A model generated the notes under the pieces. It did no database searches and was not told the DNA's origin. It saw nothing but the letters and a program-made list of their open reading frames with translations. A stretch of 64,000 bases of DNA from Microbulbifer sp. TB1203 (GTDB taxonomy: Bacteria; Pseudomonadota; Gammaproteobacteria; Pseudomonadales; Cellvibrionaceae): NCBI RefSeq assembly GCF_030997045.1, contig NZ_CP116899.1, positions 1,488,001 to 1,552,000 on the forward strand. Direction: 5' to 3'. Of the stretch, positions 35,142-43,187 are shown one piece after another. Position numbers and translations under genes: made by a program. How positions within the stretch are numbered: the stretch's first letter is position 1; every line of letters begins with the position of its first letter.

Positions 35142-35223
35142 GTCGTCATCCCGGCGTAGGCCGGGATCCAGTGCCCACGGAACCCCCGAAGGAGCTGGAT
35201 TCCGGCCTACGCCGGAATGACGA
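35142..35223. repeat. REP-like palindromic element, prpC-acnD gap
   Basis: Arms GTCATCCCGGCGTAGGCCGG and GGATTCCGGCCTACGCCGGA flank a short spacer. Same family as 32332, 36401, 38948 and 41224. It directly follows the 30-bp inverted repeat. Confidence 0.7.
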
Positions 35224-35236
35224 GGTAGCGAGCGAA

Positions 35237-36364
35237 TCAGCCGCGCTCGGCAATCGGCACAACCTTGCGCAGTTCCGGGCCGATATATTCTGCGCTCGGG
35301 CGGATGATGCGGTTGTCGGCGCGTTGCTCGAATACGTGGGCGCACCAGCCGGTAACGCGGGACATCACGAAAATCGGCGTAAACAGCTTGGTGGGGATGC
35401 CCATAAAGTGATAGGCGGAGGCGTGGAAGAAGTCGGCGTTGCAGAACAGCTTCTTCTCGCGCCACATCACTTCCTCACAGCGCACGGAGACCGGGTAGAG
35501 CACTTCGTCGCCCACGTCGGCGGCCAGTTTCTCGGACCATTGCTTGATAATGGCGTTGCGTGGGTCGGATTCGGTGTAGACCGCGTGGCCGAAGCCCATG
35601 ATCTTTTCCTTGCGCTCCAGCATGCCCAGCAGTTCTTTTTCCGCTTCATCCGGTGACGAGAACTTTTCTATCAGCTCCATGGCCGCTTCGTTGGCGCCGC
35701 CGTGCAGCGGGCCGCGCAGGGAGCCGATGGCGCCGGTGATGCAGCTGAACAGGTCGGACAGGGTGGAGGCGCAGACGCGCGCGGTAAAGGTGGAGGCGTT
35801 GAACTCGTGCTCTGCATACAGGATCAGCGATACGTTCATTACCCGCTCGTGCAGCGCGTTGGGTTTTTCGTCGCGCAGCATATGCAGGAAGTGGGCACCG
35901 ATGGAGTCGCCGTCGGTTTCGGTTTCGATGCGCAGGTCGTCGTGGGTGAAGCGGTACCAGTAGCAGATGATCGACGGGAAGGCGGCCAGCAGGCGGTTGG
36001 CTTTTTCCAGCTGCTGGTCGAAATTCTCCTCCCCTTCCAGGTTGCCCAGCATGGAGCAGCCGGTGCGCATCACGTCCATCGGGTGGGCGTCGGCGGGGAT
36101 GCGTTCCAGCACATCCTTCAGTGCCTGGGGCAGGCCGCGCCGGGATTTGAGCAGGCCTTTGTAATCCGCCAGCTGTGCGCCGGTGGGCAGCTCGCCATAG
36201 AGGATCAGGTAGGCGACTTCTTCAAACTCACAGTGTTCCGCCAGATCCTTGACGTCGTAGCCGCGATAGGTCAGGCCGGAGCCGGACTTGCCAACGGTGG
36301 ACAGCGCAGTTTTGCCGGCTACCTGGCCGCGCAGGCCGGCGCCTCCGGTTTTTTTCTCTGCCAT
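35237..36364 (-). CDS. prpC: 2-Methylcitrate synthase
   Basis: 375 residues, citrate-synthase fold. It condenses propionyl-CoA and oxaloacetate. Visible: SGLTYRGYDVKDLAEHCEFE at the N-terminus, catalytic His in LHGGANEAAM and in GFGHAVY, and Asp in the C-terminal FHASAYHFMGIPTKLFTPIF region. The ATG is preceded by GGGGAATAGAG. It lies between prpB and acnD in the propionate operon, with palindromic repeats on both sides. Confidence 0.96.
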   Translation of the reverse strand: MAEKKTGGAGLRGQVAGKTALSTVGKSGSGLTYRGYDVKDLAEHCEFEEVAYLILYGELPTGAQLADYKGLLKSRRGLPQALKDVLERIPADAHPMDVMRTGCSMLGNLEGEENFDQQLEKANRLLAAFPSIICYWYRFTHDDLRIETETDGDSIGAHFLHMLRDEKPNALHERVMNVSLILYAEHEFNASTFTARVCASTLSDLFSCITGAIGSLRGPLHGGANEAAMELIEKFSSPDEAEKELLGMLERKEKIMGFGHAVYTESDPRNAIIKQWSEKLAADVGDEVLYPVSVRCEEVMWREKKLFCNADFFHASAYHFMGIPTKLFTPIFVMSRVTGWCAHVFEQRADNRIIRPSAEYIGPELRKVVPIAERG

Positions 36365-36400
36365 CTCTATTCCCCTTTTTCCTCGAATTAAACTGTTGTT

Positions 36401-36484
36401 TCGTCATACCGGCGTACGCCGGTATCCAGCACCATGCCCTCCGGCAACCTCTGACTGGATCCCGGACCGAGTCCGGGATGACGA
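36401..36484. repeat. REP-like palindromic element, prpB-prpC gap
   Basis: TCGTCATACCGGCGTACGCC forms one palindrome and GGATCCCGGACCGAGTCCGG the other, ending GATGACGAC. Same family as 32332 and 35142. Confidence 0.7.
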
Positions 36485-36506
36485 CTGATGATTTATTGAG
36501 GACGTC

Positions 36507-37385
36507 TTACTTCTTGAAAAGCTCGTCCAGCTTCTGCTCGAACTGATGGTAGTTCAGATAGTCGTACAACTCTTCGCGGGTCTGCATGCTGTCCACTACC
36601 GCCAGCTGGTCTCCGTTTTGCAGGATGCTGGTATAAACGTTTTCCGCGGCGCGGTTCATGGCGCGGAAAGCGGACAGTGGATACAGAACGATATCGGCAC
36701 CCGCCTCGCCCAGCTCTGTGGCGTTATATAGCTTGGTTTTGCCGAATTCGGTGATATTGGCCAGGATGGGTACATTCAATGCGTCCTTGAAGGCGCGGTA
36801 GTGTTCCAGTTCGGTCACCGCCTCGGCGAAAATGCCGTCGGCGCCGGCTTCGATACAGGCGCGGGCGCGGTCGATGGCGGCTTCGAGTCCCTCCTGGGCG
36901 AAGGCGTCGGTGCGTGCCATGATGAAGAAATCATCGTCGGTGCGCGCGTCCACCGCGGCCTTGATGCGGTCGACCATTTCCTCTTTGGAAACTATCTCTT
37001 TGTTCGGGCGGTGGCCGCAGCGCTTCTGCGCCACCTGGTCCTCGATATGCACGGCGGCGGCGCCGGCGCGGATCATTTCCTTTACGGTGCGGGCGATATT
37101 GAAGGCGCCGCCCCAGCCGGTGTCGACGTCCACCAGCAACGGCAGTTCGCTGGCACCGGTAATGCGGCGTACGTCTTCCAGCACATTGTCCAGGCTGGTA
37201 ATTCCCAGGTCCGGCAGCCCGTAAGAGGCGTTGGCCACGCCGGCGCCGGAGAGGTAGATGGCCTTGTGGCCGATGCGTTCGGCCATGACTGCGCTGTAGG
37301 CATTGACGGTGCCCACAACCTGCAATGGATTGTTTTCGGCGAGGGCGCGGCGAAAGCGCGCGCCGGCGGAAGGGTTCTGGCTCAT
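36507..37385 (-). CDS. prpB: 2-Methylisocitrate lyase
   Basis: 292 residues of the ICL/PEP-mutase family. It splits 2-methylisocitrate into pyruvate and succinate. Visible: YLSGAGVANASYGLPDLG, DVDTGWGGAFN, HIEDQVAQKRCGHRPNKE with the catalytic Cys, and ARTDAFAQEG. The GntR gene ends four bases upstream, so the two are translationally linked. It is the first enzyme gene of the operon. Confidence 0.96.
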   Translation of the reverse strand: MSQNPSAGARFRRALAENNPLQVVGTVNAYSAVMAERIGHKAIYLSGAGVANASYGLPDLGITSLDNVLEDVRRITGASELPLLVDVDTGWGGAFNIARTVKEMIRAGAAAVHIEDQVAQKRCGHRPNKEIVSKEEMVDRIKAAVDARTDDDFFIMARTDAFAQEGLEAAIDRARACIEAGADGIFAEAVTELEHYRAFKDALNVPILANITEFGKTKLYNATELGEAGADIVLYPLSAFRAMNRAAENVYTSILQNGDQLAVVDSMQTREELYDYLNYHQFEQKLDELFKK

Positions 37386-37389
37386 GGAC

Positions 37390-38064
37390 TCACCTCAGTT
37401 TTTTCTCGATGTTCTGGCGGGAGGCGCGGATATGCCGGCGCATCAACAGCTCGGCCAGTTCGCCATCACCCATCTCGATGGCTTCGATAATATGGCTGTG
37501 CTCGCGGAAGGCCCGCTGCGCCCGGGGGCTGGGCATGCCCAGCTGGTAGCGGTACATGCGCACGCGGTAGTAGAGACGGTTGCACAGGGTGTCGATCAGC
37601 AGGTGGTTGTTGGAGGCCTGCACGATGCGGAAGTGGAAATCGAAATCCCCCTCCGGCTGGAAGTAGGCCCTGCCCGCCTGCAGTTCCTCCTGCTGCTCGT
37701 GGCGCCCGAGCATCTGCCAGAGTTCGGCGACGTCTTCGTCGCTGCGGTGCTGCGCGGCCAGGCGGCAGGCCATGCCCTCCAGGGCCTCGCGCACTTCGTA
37801 GAGATCCAGCAGGCCGCGCTCGGTGAGATCCACCACCCGCGCCCCCACATTCACCCGGCGCTCCAGCAGTCCCAGGGACTCCAGGCGCATCAGTGCTTCG
37901 CGCAGGCTGCCCCGGCTGGCATTGAAGCGCCGCGCCAGCTCCGGCTCGCTGATTTTACTGCCGGCGGGAATCCTGCCCTCGACGATCTCGCCTCTCAGAG
38001 TCACAAACAGGCGTTCCGGCAGGCTCAGGCTCGGCTCCAGCGGCTGTAACGTCTCCCCTTGCAC
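37390..38064 (-). CDS. GntR-family (FCD) regulator of the propionate operon
   Basis: 224 residues from a GTG at 38064 with AGGAG about 12 bases upstream. The N-terminal winged helix (EIVEGRIPAGSKISEPELAR, ASRGSLREALMRLESLGLLE) is followed by a C-terminal FCD ligand domain (EVREALEGMACRLAA, FHFRIVQASNN, EHSHIIEAIEMGD). It starts the operon and probably represses it until a methylcitrate-cycle intermediate is present. Two ATTGTYGACAAT palindromes lie upstream. This GntR type contrasts with the sigma-54 PrpR of enterobacteria. It may correspond to the regulator called PrpQ elsewhere. Confidence 0.85.
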   Translation of the reverse strand: MQGETLQPLEPSLSLPERLFVTLRGEIVEGRIPAGSKISEPELARRFNASRGSLREALMRLESLGLLERRVNVGARVVDLTERGLLDLYEVREALEGMACRLAAQHRSDEDVAELWQMLGRHEQQEELQAGRAYFQPEGDFDFHFRIVQASNNHLLIDTLCNRLYYRVRMYRYQLGMPSPRAQRAFREHSHIIEAIEMGDGELAELLMRRHIRASRQNIEKKLR

Positions 38065-38095
38065 CCTTGGGTCACTCCTTCAGCTTCGAAACAGA

Positions 38096-38107
38096 ATTGT
38101 CGACAAT
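38096..38107. promoter_or_regulatory. Operator 1, perfect 12-bp palindrome
   Basis: ATTGTCGACAAT is perfectly palindromic and lies 32 bases upstream of the GntR start codon. Its form fits FCD-type GntR operators (TTGTCGACAA core). Confidence 0.7.
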
Positions 38108-38169
38108 CTCTAAAGTGATCGCACCATAATTCAGGGAAAAGTAGCCGTCAACCGATTATTAGAAGAGCT

Positions 38170-38181
38170 ATTGTTGACAAT
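38170..38181. promoter_or_regulatory. Operator 2, near-perfect palindrome
   Basis: ATTGTTGACAAT differs from operator 1 at one base and lies 74 bp (about seven helical turns) further from the GntR gene. Two phased sites suggest looping or cooperative repression; a TTGACA-like -35 hexamer for rightward transcription overlaps it. Confidence 0.6.
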
Positions 38182-38392
38182 TTTATGGTGAAGCTGACCT
38201 ATCCCCCAACAGTAGTCTTGACGCGACTATGCGGGCATAATAGCGCCCGCGCCGGTACGCCTGTGCCCGCTCTGCACCCTATTCTTGTCTGGGATAGTGC
38301 AATGGATCGGCTGGCCGGGACGCAAACCCACCCCGATCATTGGCAACAATTGAACCGCTGGGCCGGCTGCCGATACCCGAGTAGACTGAGTT

Positions 38393-38920
38393 ATGCCGAA
38401 GAGTATTATCAGGCGTTGGCTGCCAACTCCCGAACAGGTTCGCGCCAAGAGCGGCCTGAGATTTCTGGGTGCTCTGCTCCACGACCCCAACCTCTTCCAT
38501 CTCAATCGCCACTCGGTTTCAGTCGCGTTTGCCGTCGGTGTCTTTACCAGCTTCCTGCCGGTGCCCGGGCAGATGATTATCGCCGCGCTGCTGGCGCTGT
38601 GGTTTCGCTGCAACCTGCCGCTGTCGGTGATCCTGGTGTGGATCAGCAATCCGATCACCATGCCGGCCATCTTCTACAGCACTTATAAGCTGGGTGCCTG
38701 GATACTCGGCACCCCGCCGCTGGATTTCAGGATAGAACTTTCCTGGGAATGGCTGACCAGTGAGGTGGGAAAAATCTGGCTGCCGCTGTTTTTCGGCTCG
38801 CTGCTCAGCGGCATTTTCTTCGCCGCCGCGTCCTACTTTGCGATGCAGGCCCTGTGGCGGTGGCATGTGGTGAAGCGGTGGAAAATGCGGCTGGCTAAGC
38901 GGTCGGTGGTCAGTGAATAG
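38393..38920 (+). CDS. DUF2062 membrane protein
   Basis: 175 residues. The DUF2062 pattern is clear: NRHSVSVAFAVGVFTSFLPV, PGQMIIAALLALWFRCNLPL and VWISNPITMPAIFY, with three or four hydrophobic segments. The family's role is not established. It stands alone, converging on lolE, with an inverted-repeat element between. Confidence 0.85.
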   Translation: MPKSIIRRWLPTPEQVRAKSGLRFLGALLHDPNLFHLNRHSVSVAFAVGVFTSFLPVPGQMIIAALLALWFRCNLPLSVILVWISNPITMPAIFYSTYKLGAWILGTPPLDFRIELSWEWLTSEVGKIWLPLFFGSLLSGIFFAAASYFAMQALWRWHVVKRWKMRLAKRSVVSE

Positions 38921-38927
38921 CGGGCAG

Positions 38928-39065
38928 TTAAGGAACCTCTGAATATCGTCATTCCGGCGACTCGCTAGAGCAGCGAAGCTCACGCCGGAATCCAGGGCAC
39001 TGTGATTTCTCTGGACTCCGGCCTTCGCCGGAGTGACGAATTTGACTTATTCAGAGGCTCCTTAA
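38928..39065. repeat. MITE-like element with terminal inverted repeats
   Basis: TTAAGGAACCTCTGAATA (38928-38945) and its near-exact inverse TTATTCAGAGGCTCCTTAA (39047-39065) bound a 138-bp unit with no coding capacity. Inside lies a two-arm palindrome of the REP-like family (38948-39040). This suggests a small nonautonomous element or a composite of two repeat families. Confidence 0.65.
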
Positions 39066-39108
39066 CAGTTATCGACCATCCCGGACGGAACCTCGACTGG
39101 TAACTCGT

Positions 39109-40368
39109 TCACTGTTCATTGCGAAGCGCCGCCGCCGGCTGCACACGGCTGGCCTGCAGTGCGGGGTAGAGAGTCGCCAGCAGGCTGAGCAGGAAGCCCG
39201 CTCCCACTACCAGTGCCACATCCGGCCACTGCAATTGCGACGGCAGGTAGTCCACCGGATAGACATCGGATTTCAGGAACTGGATGCCAAACAGGGATTC
39301 CAGCCCCTTCACCAGGTCGGTCACCACCAGCGAACCCACAACTCCCAGAGCTCCCCCCACCAGCGCACCGACGAGTCCCACCAGCGCTCCCTGGCTGACG
39401 AACGTCAGCAGTATCTCGCGGGTGCTGGCGCCCATGGTGCGCAAAATGGCGATGTCGCTGTGCTTGTCGATCACCACCATCACCAGGGTGGAAACCACGT
39501 TGAAAGCGGCGATGGCGATGATCAGCAGCACCAGCAGCCCCACCAGATTGCGCGACATCTGTATCGCCTGGTAGAGATTGCCGTGGGTGCTGCTCCAGTC
39601 GCTGCCGTAGAAATTCTGCGCCGGCAGCTCGCCCAGCAGTCGCCGCATGATCCAGTTGGCCTCGAGCATTTTCCCAAAGCGCAGCTGGATCCCGGCGCCG
39701 CCGGTTCCCCCCGCCAGTGACTGGGCCTGCGTCCAGTCCAGCAGTGCCAGGGACTGGTCCAGCGCGGTGCCGGAGTGGAAGATGTCCGCCACCCGGAAGC
39801 CCGCCAGGCGCGCCGCGCGGCGGCCGCCGTCGGCGCCGCTGTCGGGGACGATCAGGGATATATGCTCACCCTTTTGCACCCCCAGTTTGTCGGCGATGCC
39901 CTGCCCCAGGATCACCCCGGGTTCGGCGGGGTCAGTAAGTTCGACAAAAGCCTCGGGATCGAGAAAGCCGCCGATATTGGAAACTTCGACAATGGTCTCG
40001 GGATTGATGCCCTGCACCAGCAGCGGCGTTACTTCGGGCCCACTGCGCGCCAGGGCGTTGACCTGCCAGACCTCCGCCGCCGCCAACACTTCCGGGTCCG
40101 CCGCCAGTTGGTCGCGCAGGGCCGGCCAGTCGATGTCGGGGCTGGCGTTGTAGATGGTCGCGTGGGGCATGATGCCCAGGATGCGCTCGCGCAGCTCGCG
40201 GTCGAAACCGTTCATCACCGACATCACCACGATCATCAGCGCCACGCCGAGAATCAGCCCCACCATGGACAGCCCGGAAATAAACGATACCAGCCCGGCG
40301 GAATCCTCGCCGCGGCGCTGGGCGCCGGCGTAGCGCAGGCCGATAAACGCGGGCAGCGGCCTAAACAT
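39109..40368 (-). CDS. lolE: Lipoprotein-release ABC transporter permease LolE
   Basis: 419 residues from the ATG at 40368 (MFRPLPAFIGLRYAG). Four membrane spans with a large periplasmic domain between the first and second: VSFISGLSMVGLILGVALMI, VGLLVLLIIAIAAFNVVSTL, LVGLVGALVGGALGVVGSL and a final span before LRNEQ. With LolC and LolD it moves mature outer-membrane lipoproteins to LolA. It overlaps the lolD stop by eight bases. The LolC/LolE names follow gene order, since the two are paralogues. Confidence 0.9.
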   Translation of the reverse strand: MFRPLPAFIGLRYAGAQRRGEDSAGLVSFISGLSMVGLILGVALMIVVMSVMNGFDRELRERILGIMPHATIYNASPDIDWPALRDQLAADPEVLAAAEVWQVNALARSGPEVTPLLVQGINPETIVEVSNIGGFLDPEAFVELTDPAEPGVILGQGIADKLGVQKGEHISLIVPDSGADGGRRAARLAGFRVADIFHSGTALDQSLALLDWTQAQSLAGGTGGAGIQLRFGKMLEANWIMRRLLGELPAQNFYGSDWSSTHGNLYQAIQMSRNLVGLLVLLIIAIAAFNVVSTLVMVVIDKHSDIAILRTMGASTREILLTFVSQGALVGLVGALVGGALGVVGSLVVTDLVKGLESLFGIQFLKSDVYPVDYLPSQLQWPDVALVVGAGFLLSLLATLYPALQASRVQPAAALRNEQ

Positions 40369-41116
40369 GATCGCCCCGGTGCCAGTCGCTCTCCAGTGCG
40401 CCGTCAATCAGGTGCAGCGTGCGATCCAGCGCCGCGGCCAGGTCCGGATCGTGAGTGACGATCACGAAGCTGATTCCCATCTCGTCGTTGAGCCTGTCCA
40501 TCAGCTTGTGAATCTCTTTGGCGGTGGCCCTGTCCAGGTTGCCGGTGGGCTCGTCCATCAGCACGCAGGCGGGGTGCGTCACCAGTGCCCGGGCAATGGC
40601 CACCCGCTGGCGCTCGCCACCGGACAGCTGCGAGGGCTTGTGGGTCAACCGCTCGCCCAGGCCCACTGCCTGCAGCATGGCGGTCGCCGCCTCGCGGGCA
40701 CTGGCCACCGACTGCTTGCCGATCAGCAGCGGCATGGCCACATTCTCCAGCGCGGAAAACTCGCCCAGCAGATGGTGGAACTGGTACACGAAGCCCAGAC
40801 TGCGGTTGCGCAGCCAGCCGCGCTGGTTGGCGTCCAGGCTGGCCAGATTCTGCCCCGCCACCCAGACTTCGCCGGCGCTGGGTGTATCCAGGCCGCCGAG
40901 CAGGTTGAGCAGTGTGGATTTGCCGGACCCGGAGGCGCCCACTATGGCCAGCTTCTCGCCGGCTTTCACCTCCAGCTCCACGCCGCGCAGGACTTGCAGT
41001 TCTTTATTGCCTTGGCGGTAGCTCTTGCGCAGGGTGCGGCAGGCGAGCACCACGTCGGTACCGGAATTCGATGCCGCGGCCTGCTCTTCAGTTATTTCCA
41101 CTTGGCTGTTCATCAA
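40361..41116 (-). CDS. lolD: Lipoprotein-release ABC transporter ATPase LolD
   Basis: 251 residues. Walker A GASGSGKSTLLNL, Q loop FVYQFHHLLGEF, signature LSGGERQRVAIAR, Walker B ACVLMDEPTGNLD, H loop VTHDPD. The N-terminus is about 20 residues longer than typical LolD. It lies between lolC and lolE; the gap to lolC (227 bases) is filled by two palindromic elements, unusual within an operon whose products form one complex. Confidence 0.95.
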   Translation of the reverse strand: MMNSQVEITEEQAAASNSGTDVVLACRTLRKSYRQGNKELQVLRGVELEVKAGEKLAIVGASGSGKSTLLNLLGGLDTPSAGEVWVAGQNLASLDANQRGWLRNRSLGFVYQFHHLLGEFSALENVAMPLLIGKQSVASAREAATAMLQAVGLGERLTHKPSQLSGGERQRVAIARALVTHPACVLMDEPTGNLDRATAKEIHKLMDRLNDEMGISFVIVTHDPDLAAALDRTLHLIDGALESDWHRGDHV

Positions 41117-41130
41117 TTAATTCTTTTCTG

Positions 41131-41316
41131 CGTAGGATGGGCAAAGGAGCGAAGCGACGTGCCCATCAGCTCGATCGTGATGGGCACGCTTCGCTTTGCC
41201 CATCCTACGGAACTGTTTTGTTGGTCATACCGGCGTAGGAACGTCATGCCGGACGCGATCCGGTACCGGTATCCAGTTTCGTGGCATCTGGATTCCGGCC
41301 TACGCCGGAATGACGG
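41131..41316. repeat. Two palindromic elements between lolC and lolD
   Basis: 41131-41209 is an imperfect copy of the long inverted repeat at 35060 (arms CGTAGGATGGGCAAAG... and ...CTTTGCCCATCCTACG). 41224-41316 is a REP-like two-arm element ending GGCCTACGCCGGAATGACGG. The order is the same as at 35060-35223, so the two repeat types seem to travel or accumulate together. Confidence 0.7.
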
Positions 41317-41343
41317 CGGAACGATGCAGGGGCCTGCTTGCGA

Positions 41344-42585
41344 TCACTCATAGCGCAACGCCTCCGCCGGCTCTATCTGCGCCGCGCGCCAGGCGGGAAA
41401 CAGTGTGGCCAGCAGGCTCATCAGCACCGCGGCAGTGAGCACCACGACCGCGTCGGCGGTGCGGAATTCGGAGGGCAGGAAGCTGACGAAAAATACCCGC
41501 GGGTCGAAGATCTTCGCTCCCAGCAGGTTCTCCATCCAACTGACCATGTCCGTGAGGTTGAAAGCGATCAGTATGCCCAGCAGGGCGCCGATAAAGGCGC
41601 CGATAATACCGATGGCGCTGCCCTGTACCACGAACACCGACATGATCTGCCGCGAGGTCAGGCCCAGGGTGCGCAGCACCGCGATGTCCGAGCGCTTGTC
41701 GGCCACCATCAGCACCAGCGCGGAGACAATATTGAAGGCGGCCACGGCGACGATAATCATCAGCATCAGGGTTACCACCGTCTTTTCCATCTTCACCGCC
41801 TGGAACAGGCTGCCCTGGGAGTGGCTCCAGTCCTCGCCACTGTAGCCCTCGCCGAGGCTTTGCGCATAGGTGGATACCCGGCCCAGGGCGTTGTCCATAT
41901 CATCGAAGCGCAGTTGCAGCCCCTGGACCTTTCCGCGCATTCGCAGCAGCCGCGCGGCGTCGTCGATATGCATCAGCGCCATGCTCTGGTCCACCTGGGC
42001 GCCCACGGAAAAGACGCCGGCCACAGTAAAGCGTTTGGTGCGGGGAAAGAGTCCGGCGGGGGTAACCACCACCTCCGGCAGGGTAAGCACCAGGCTGTCG
42101 CCGGGGATCACGTTCAACTGGCGGGCGAGGATGCGTCCGACGACGATGTTGTAGCTGCGCGGCTGCAACGCGTCCAGGCTGCCCATGATCATATGCTCGC
42201 CCACGGCGGAAACACTGCGCAGCGCCTGCGGGTCCACCCCCTGGAACTCCACGCCGTGGCTGCCGCCGCCGGCACCCAGCAATGCAAAGCCCCGCACAAA
42301 GGGGCTCGCCGCCTCTACATGGGGTTTCTGTTCGAGCTGCTGCGCGACGTCGCGCCAGCTCTCCAGGCCATCGGCCTTCTCCACGAAGCCGTGGGGCACC
42401 ACGCTGAGGATTCGGGTCTTCAGCTCCCGGTCGAAACCGTTCATCACCGAAGTCACCACAATCAGCGCCATAACCCCCAGCGCCATGCCCAGCAGGGAGA
42501 AGCCGTTGATAAAGGAGATAAACTGCTGCCGGCGACGGGCGGCCACGTAGCGCAGGCCGATATAGAGGGGGACAGGCTTGATCAT
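41344..42585 (-). CDS. lolC: Lipoprotein-release ABC transporter permease LolC
   Basis: 413 residues, paralogous to LolE. Spans: SFINGFSLLGMALGVMALIV near the N-terminus, then VVTLMLMIIVAVAAFNIVSA, SAIGIIGAFIGALLGILIAF and VVVLTAAVLMSLLATLFPA. The periplasmic loop carries the LolA-interacting region in true LolC proteins. It is first in the operon. The exported 100-residue protein gene at 42690 is divergent from it. Confidence 0.92.
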   Translation of the reverse strand: MIKPVPLYIGLRYVAARRRQQFISFINGFSLLGMALGVMALIVVTSVMNGFDRELKTRILSVVPHGFVEKADGLESWRDVAQQLEQKPHVEAASPFVRGFALLGAGGGSHGVEFQGVDPQALRSVSAVGEHMIMGSLDALQPRSYNIVVGRILARQLNVIPGDSLVLTLPEVVVTPAGLFPRTKRFTVAGVFSVGAQVDQSMALMHIDDAARLLRMRGKVQGLQLRFDDMDNALGRVSTYAQSLGEGYSGEDWSHSQGSLFQAVKMEKTVVTLMLMIIVAVAAFNIVSALVLMVADKRSDIAVLRTLGLTSRQIMSVFVVQGSAIGIIGAFIGALLGILIAFNLTDMVSWMENLLGAKIFDPRVFFVSFLPSEFRTADAVVVLTAAVLMSLLATLFPAWRAAQIEPAEALRYE

Positions 42586-42689
42586 GGAATTGATTTAAGC
42601 GGAAAAACGTGAAGAAATCCAAGTGTTTAGACAGAATATCTGCTTTAATTGGCGAATCTTCAAAATAACGCACAACCGGAGAAGGACAG

Positions 42690-42992
42690 ATGTTCAGCAA
42701 ACTCCGCACCCGCTCCGCCCTCCACCACTTCGCCATCGTTGCCCTGCTGACCGCAACGATGGGCGCCCGGGCGGAAACCGTGGAAGTACCCGTTGGCCAA
42801 CAAGACCAGTTGGGAGAAATCGCCGAATTGCGCGGCCTCAAGAAAGACGCTGTCACCACTCGCCTGGGTGAACCCCTCGGCATCCAGGGCCCGGTGGGCG
42901 ACCCGGCGATCTCCCGCTGGGAGTACCCGGATTTCTATGTGTATTTCGAATGGGACATTGTGCTGCATACGGTGAAGAAACACCGCGGCTAA
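42690..42992 (+). CDS. Small exported protein, unknown
   Basis: 100 residues. A signal peptide (cut after about TMGARA, residue 28) leads to a mature part with GLKKDAVTTRLGEPLGIQGP and WEYPDFYVYFEWDIVLHTV. Such small proteins with a YPDFxVYFE end recur near lolC in related genomes as far as I recall, with no known function. GGAGAAGG precedes the ATG. Likely periplasmic. Confidence 0.7.
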   Translation: MFSKLRTRSALHHFAIVALLTATMGARAETVEVPVGQQDQLGEIAELRGLKKDAVTTRLGEPLGIQGPVGDPAISRWEYPDFYVYFEWDIVLHTVKKHRG

Positions 42993-43187
42993 AACCCCCG
43001 GCCCCGGCCCTATGAAAGGCTCCCGCTCCCCCTTTAATTCAGCAGCGGGCATATCCACATATTGCGCGGCCGGGGACGACGGAGCTAACCCACCCAGGGA
43101 AATCTCTCTGGATAATTTGAGAAGCCTCACCGGGGTTGAAATGCCCTTTGCCCGTGAGAATCACCCCTCGGTAGTCAGTAGCCAGCC

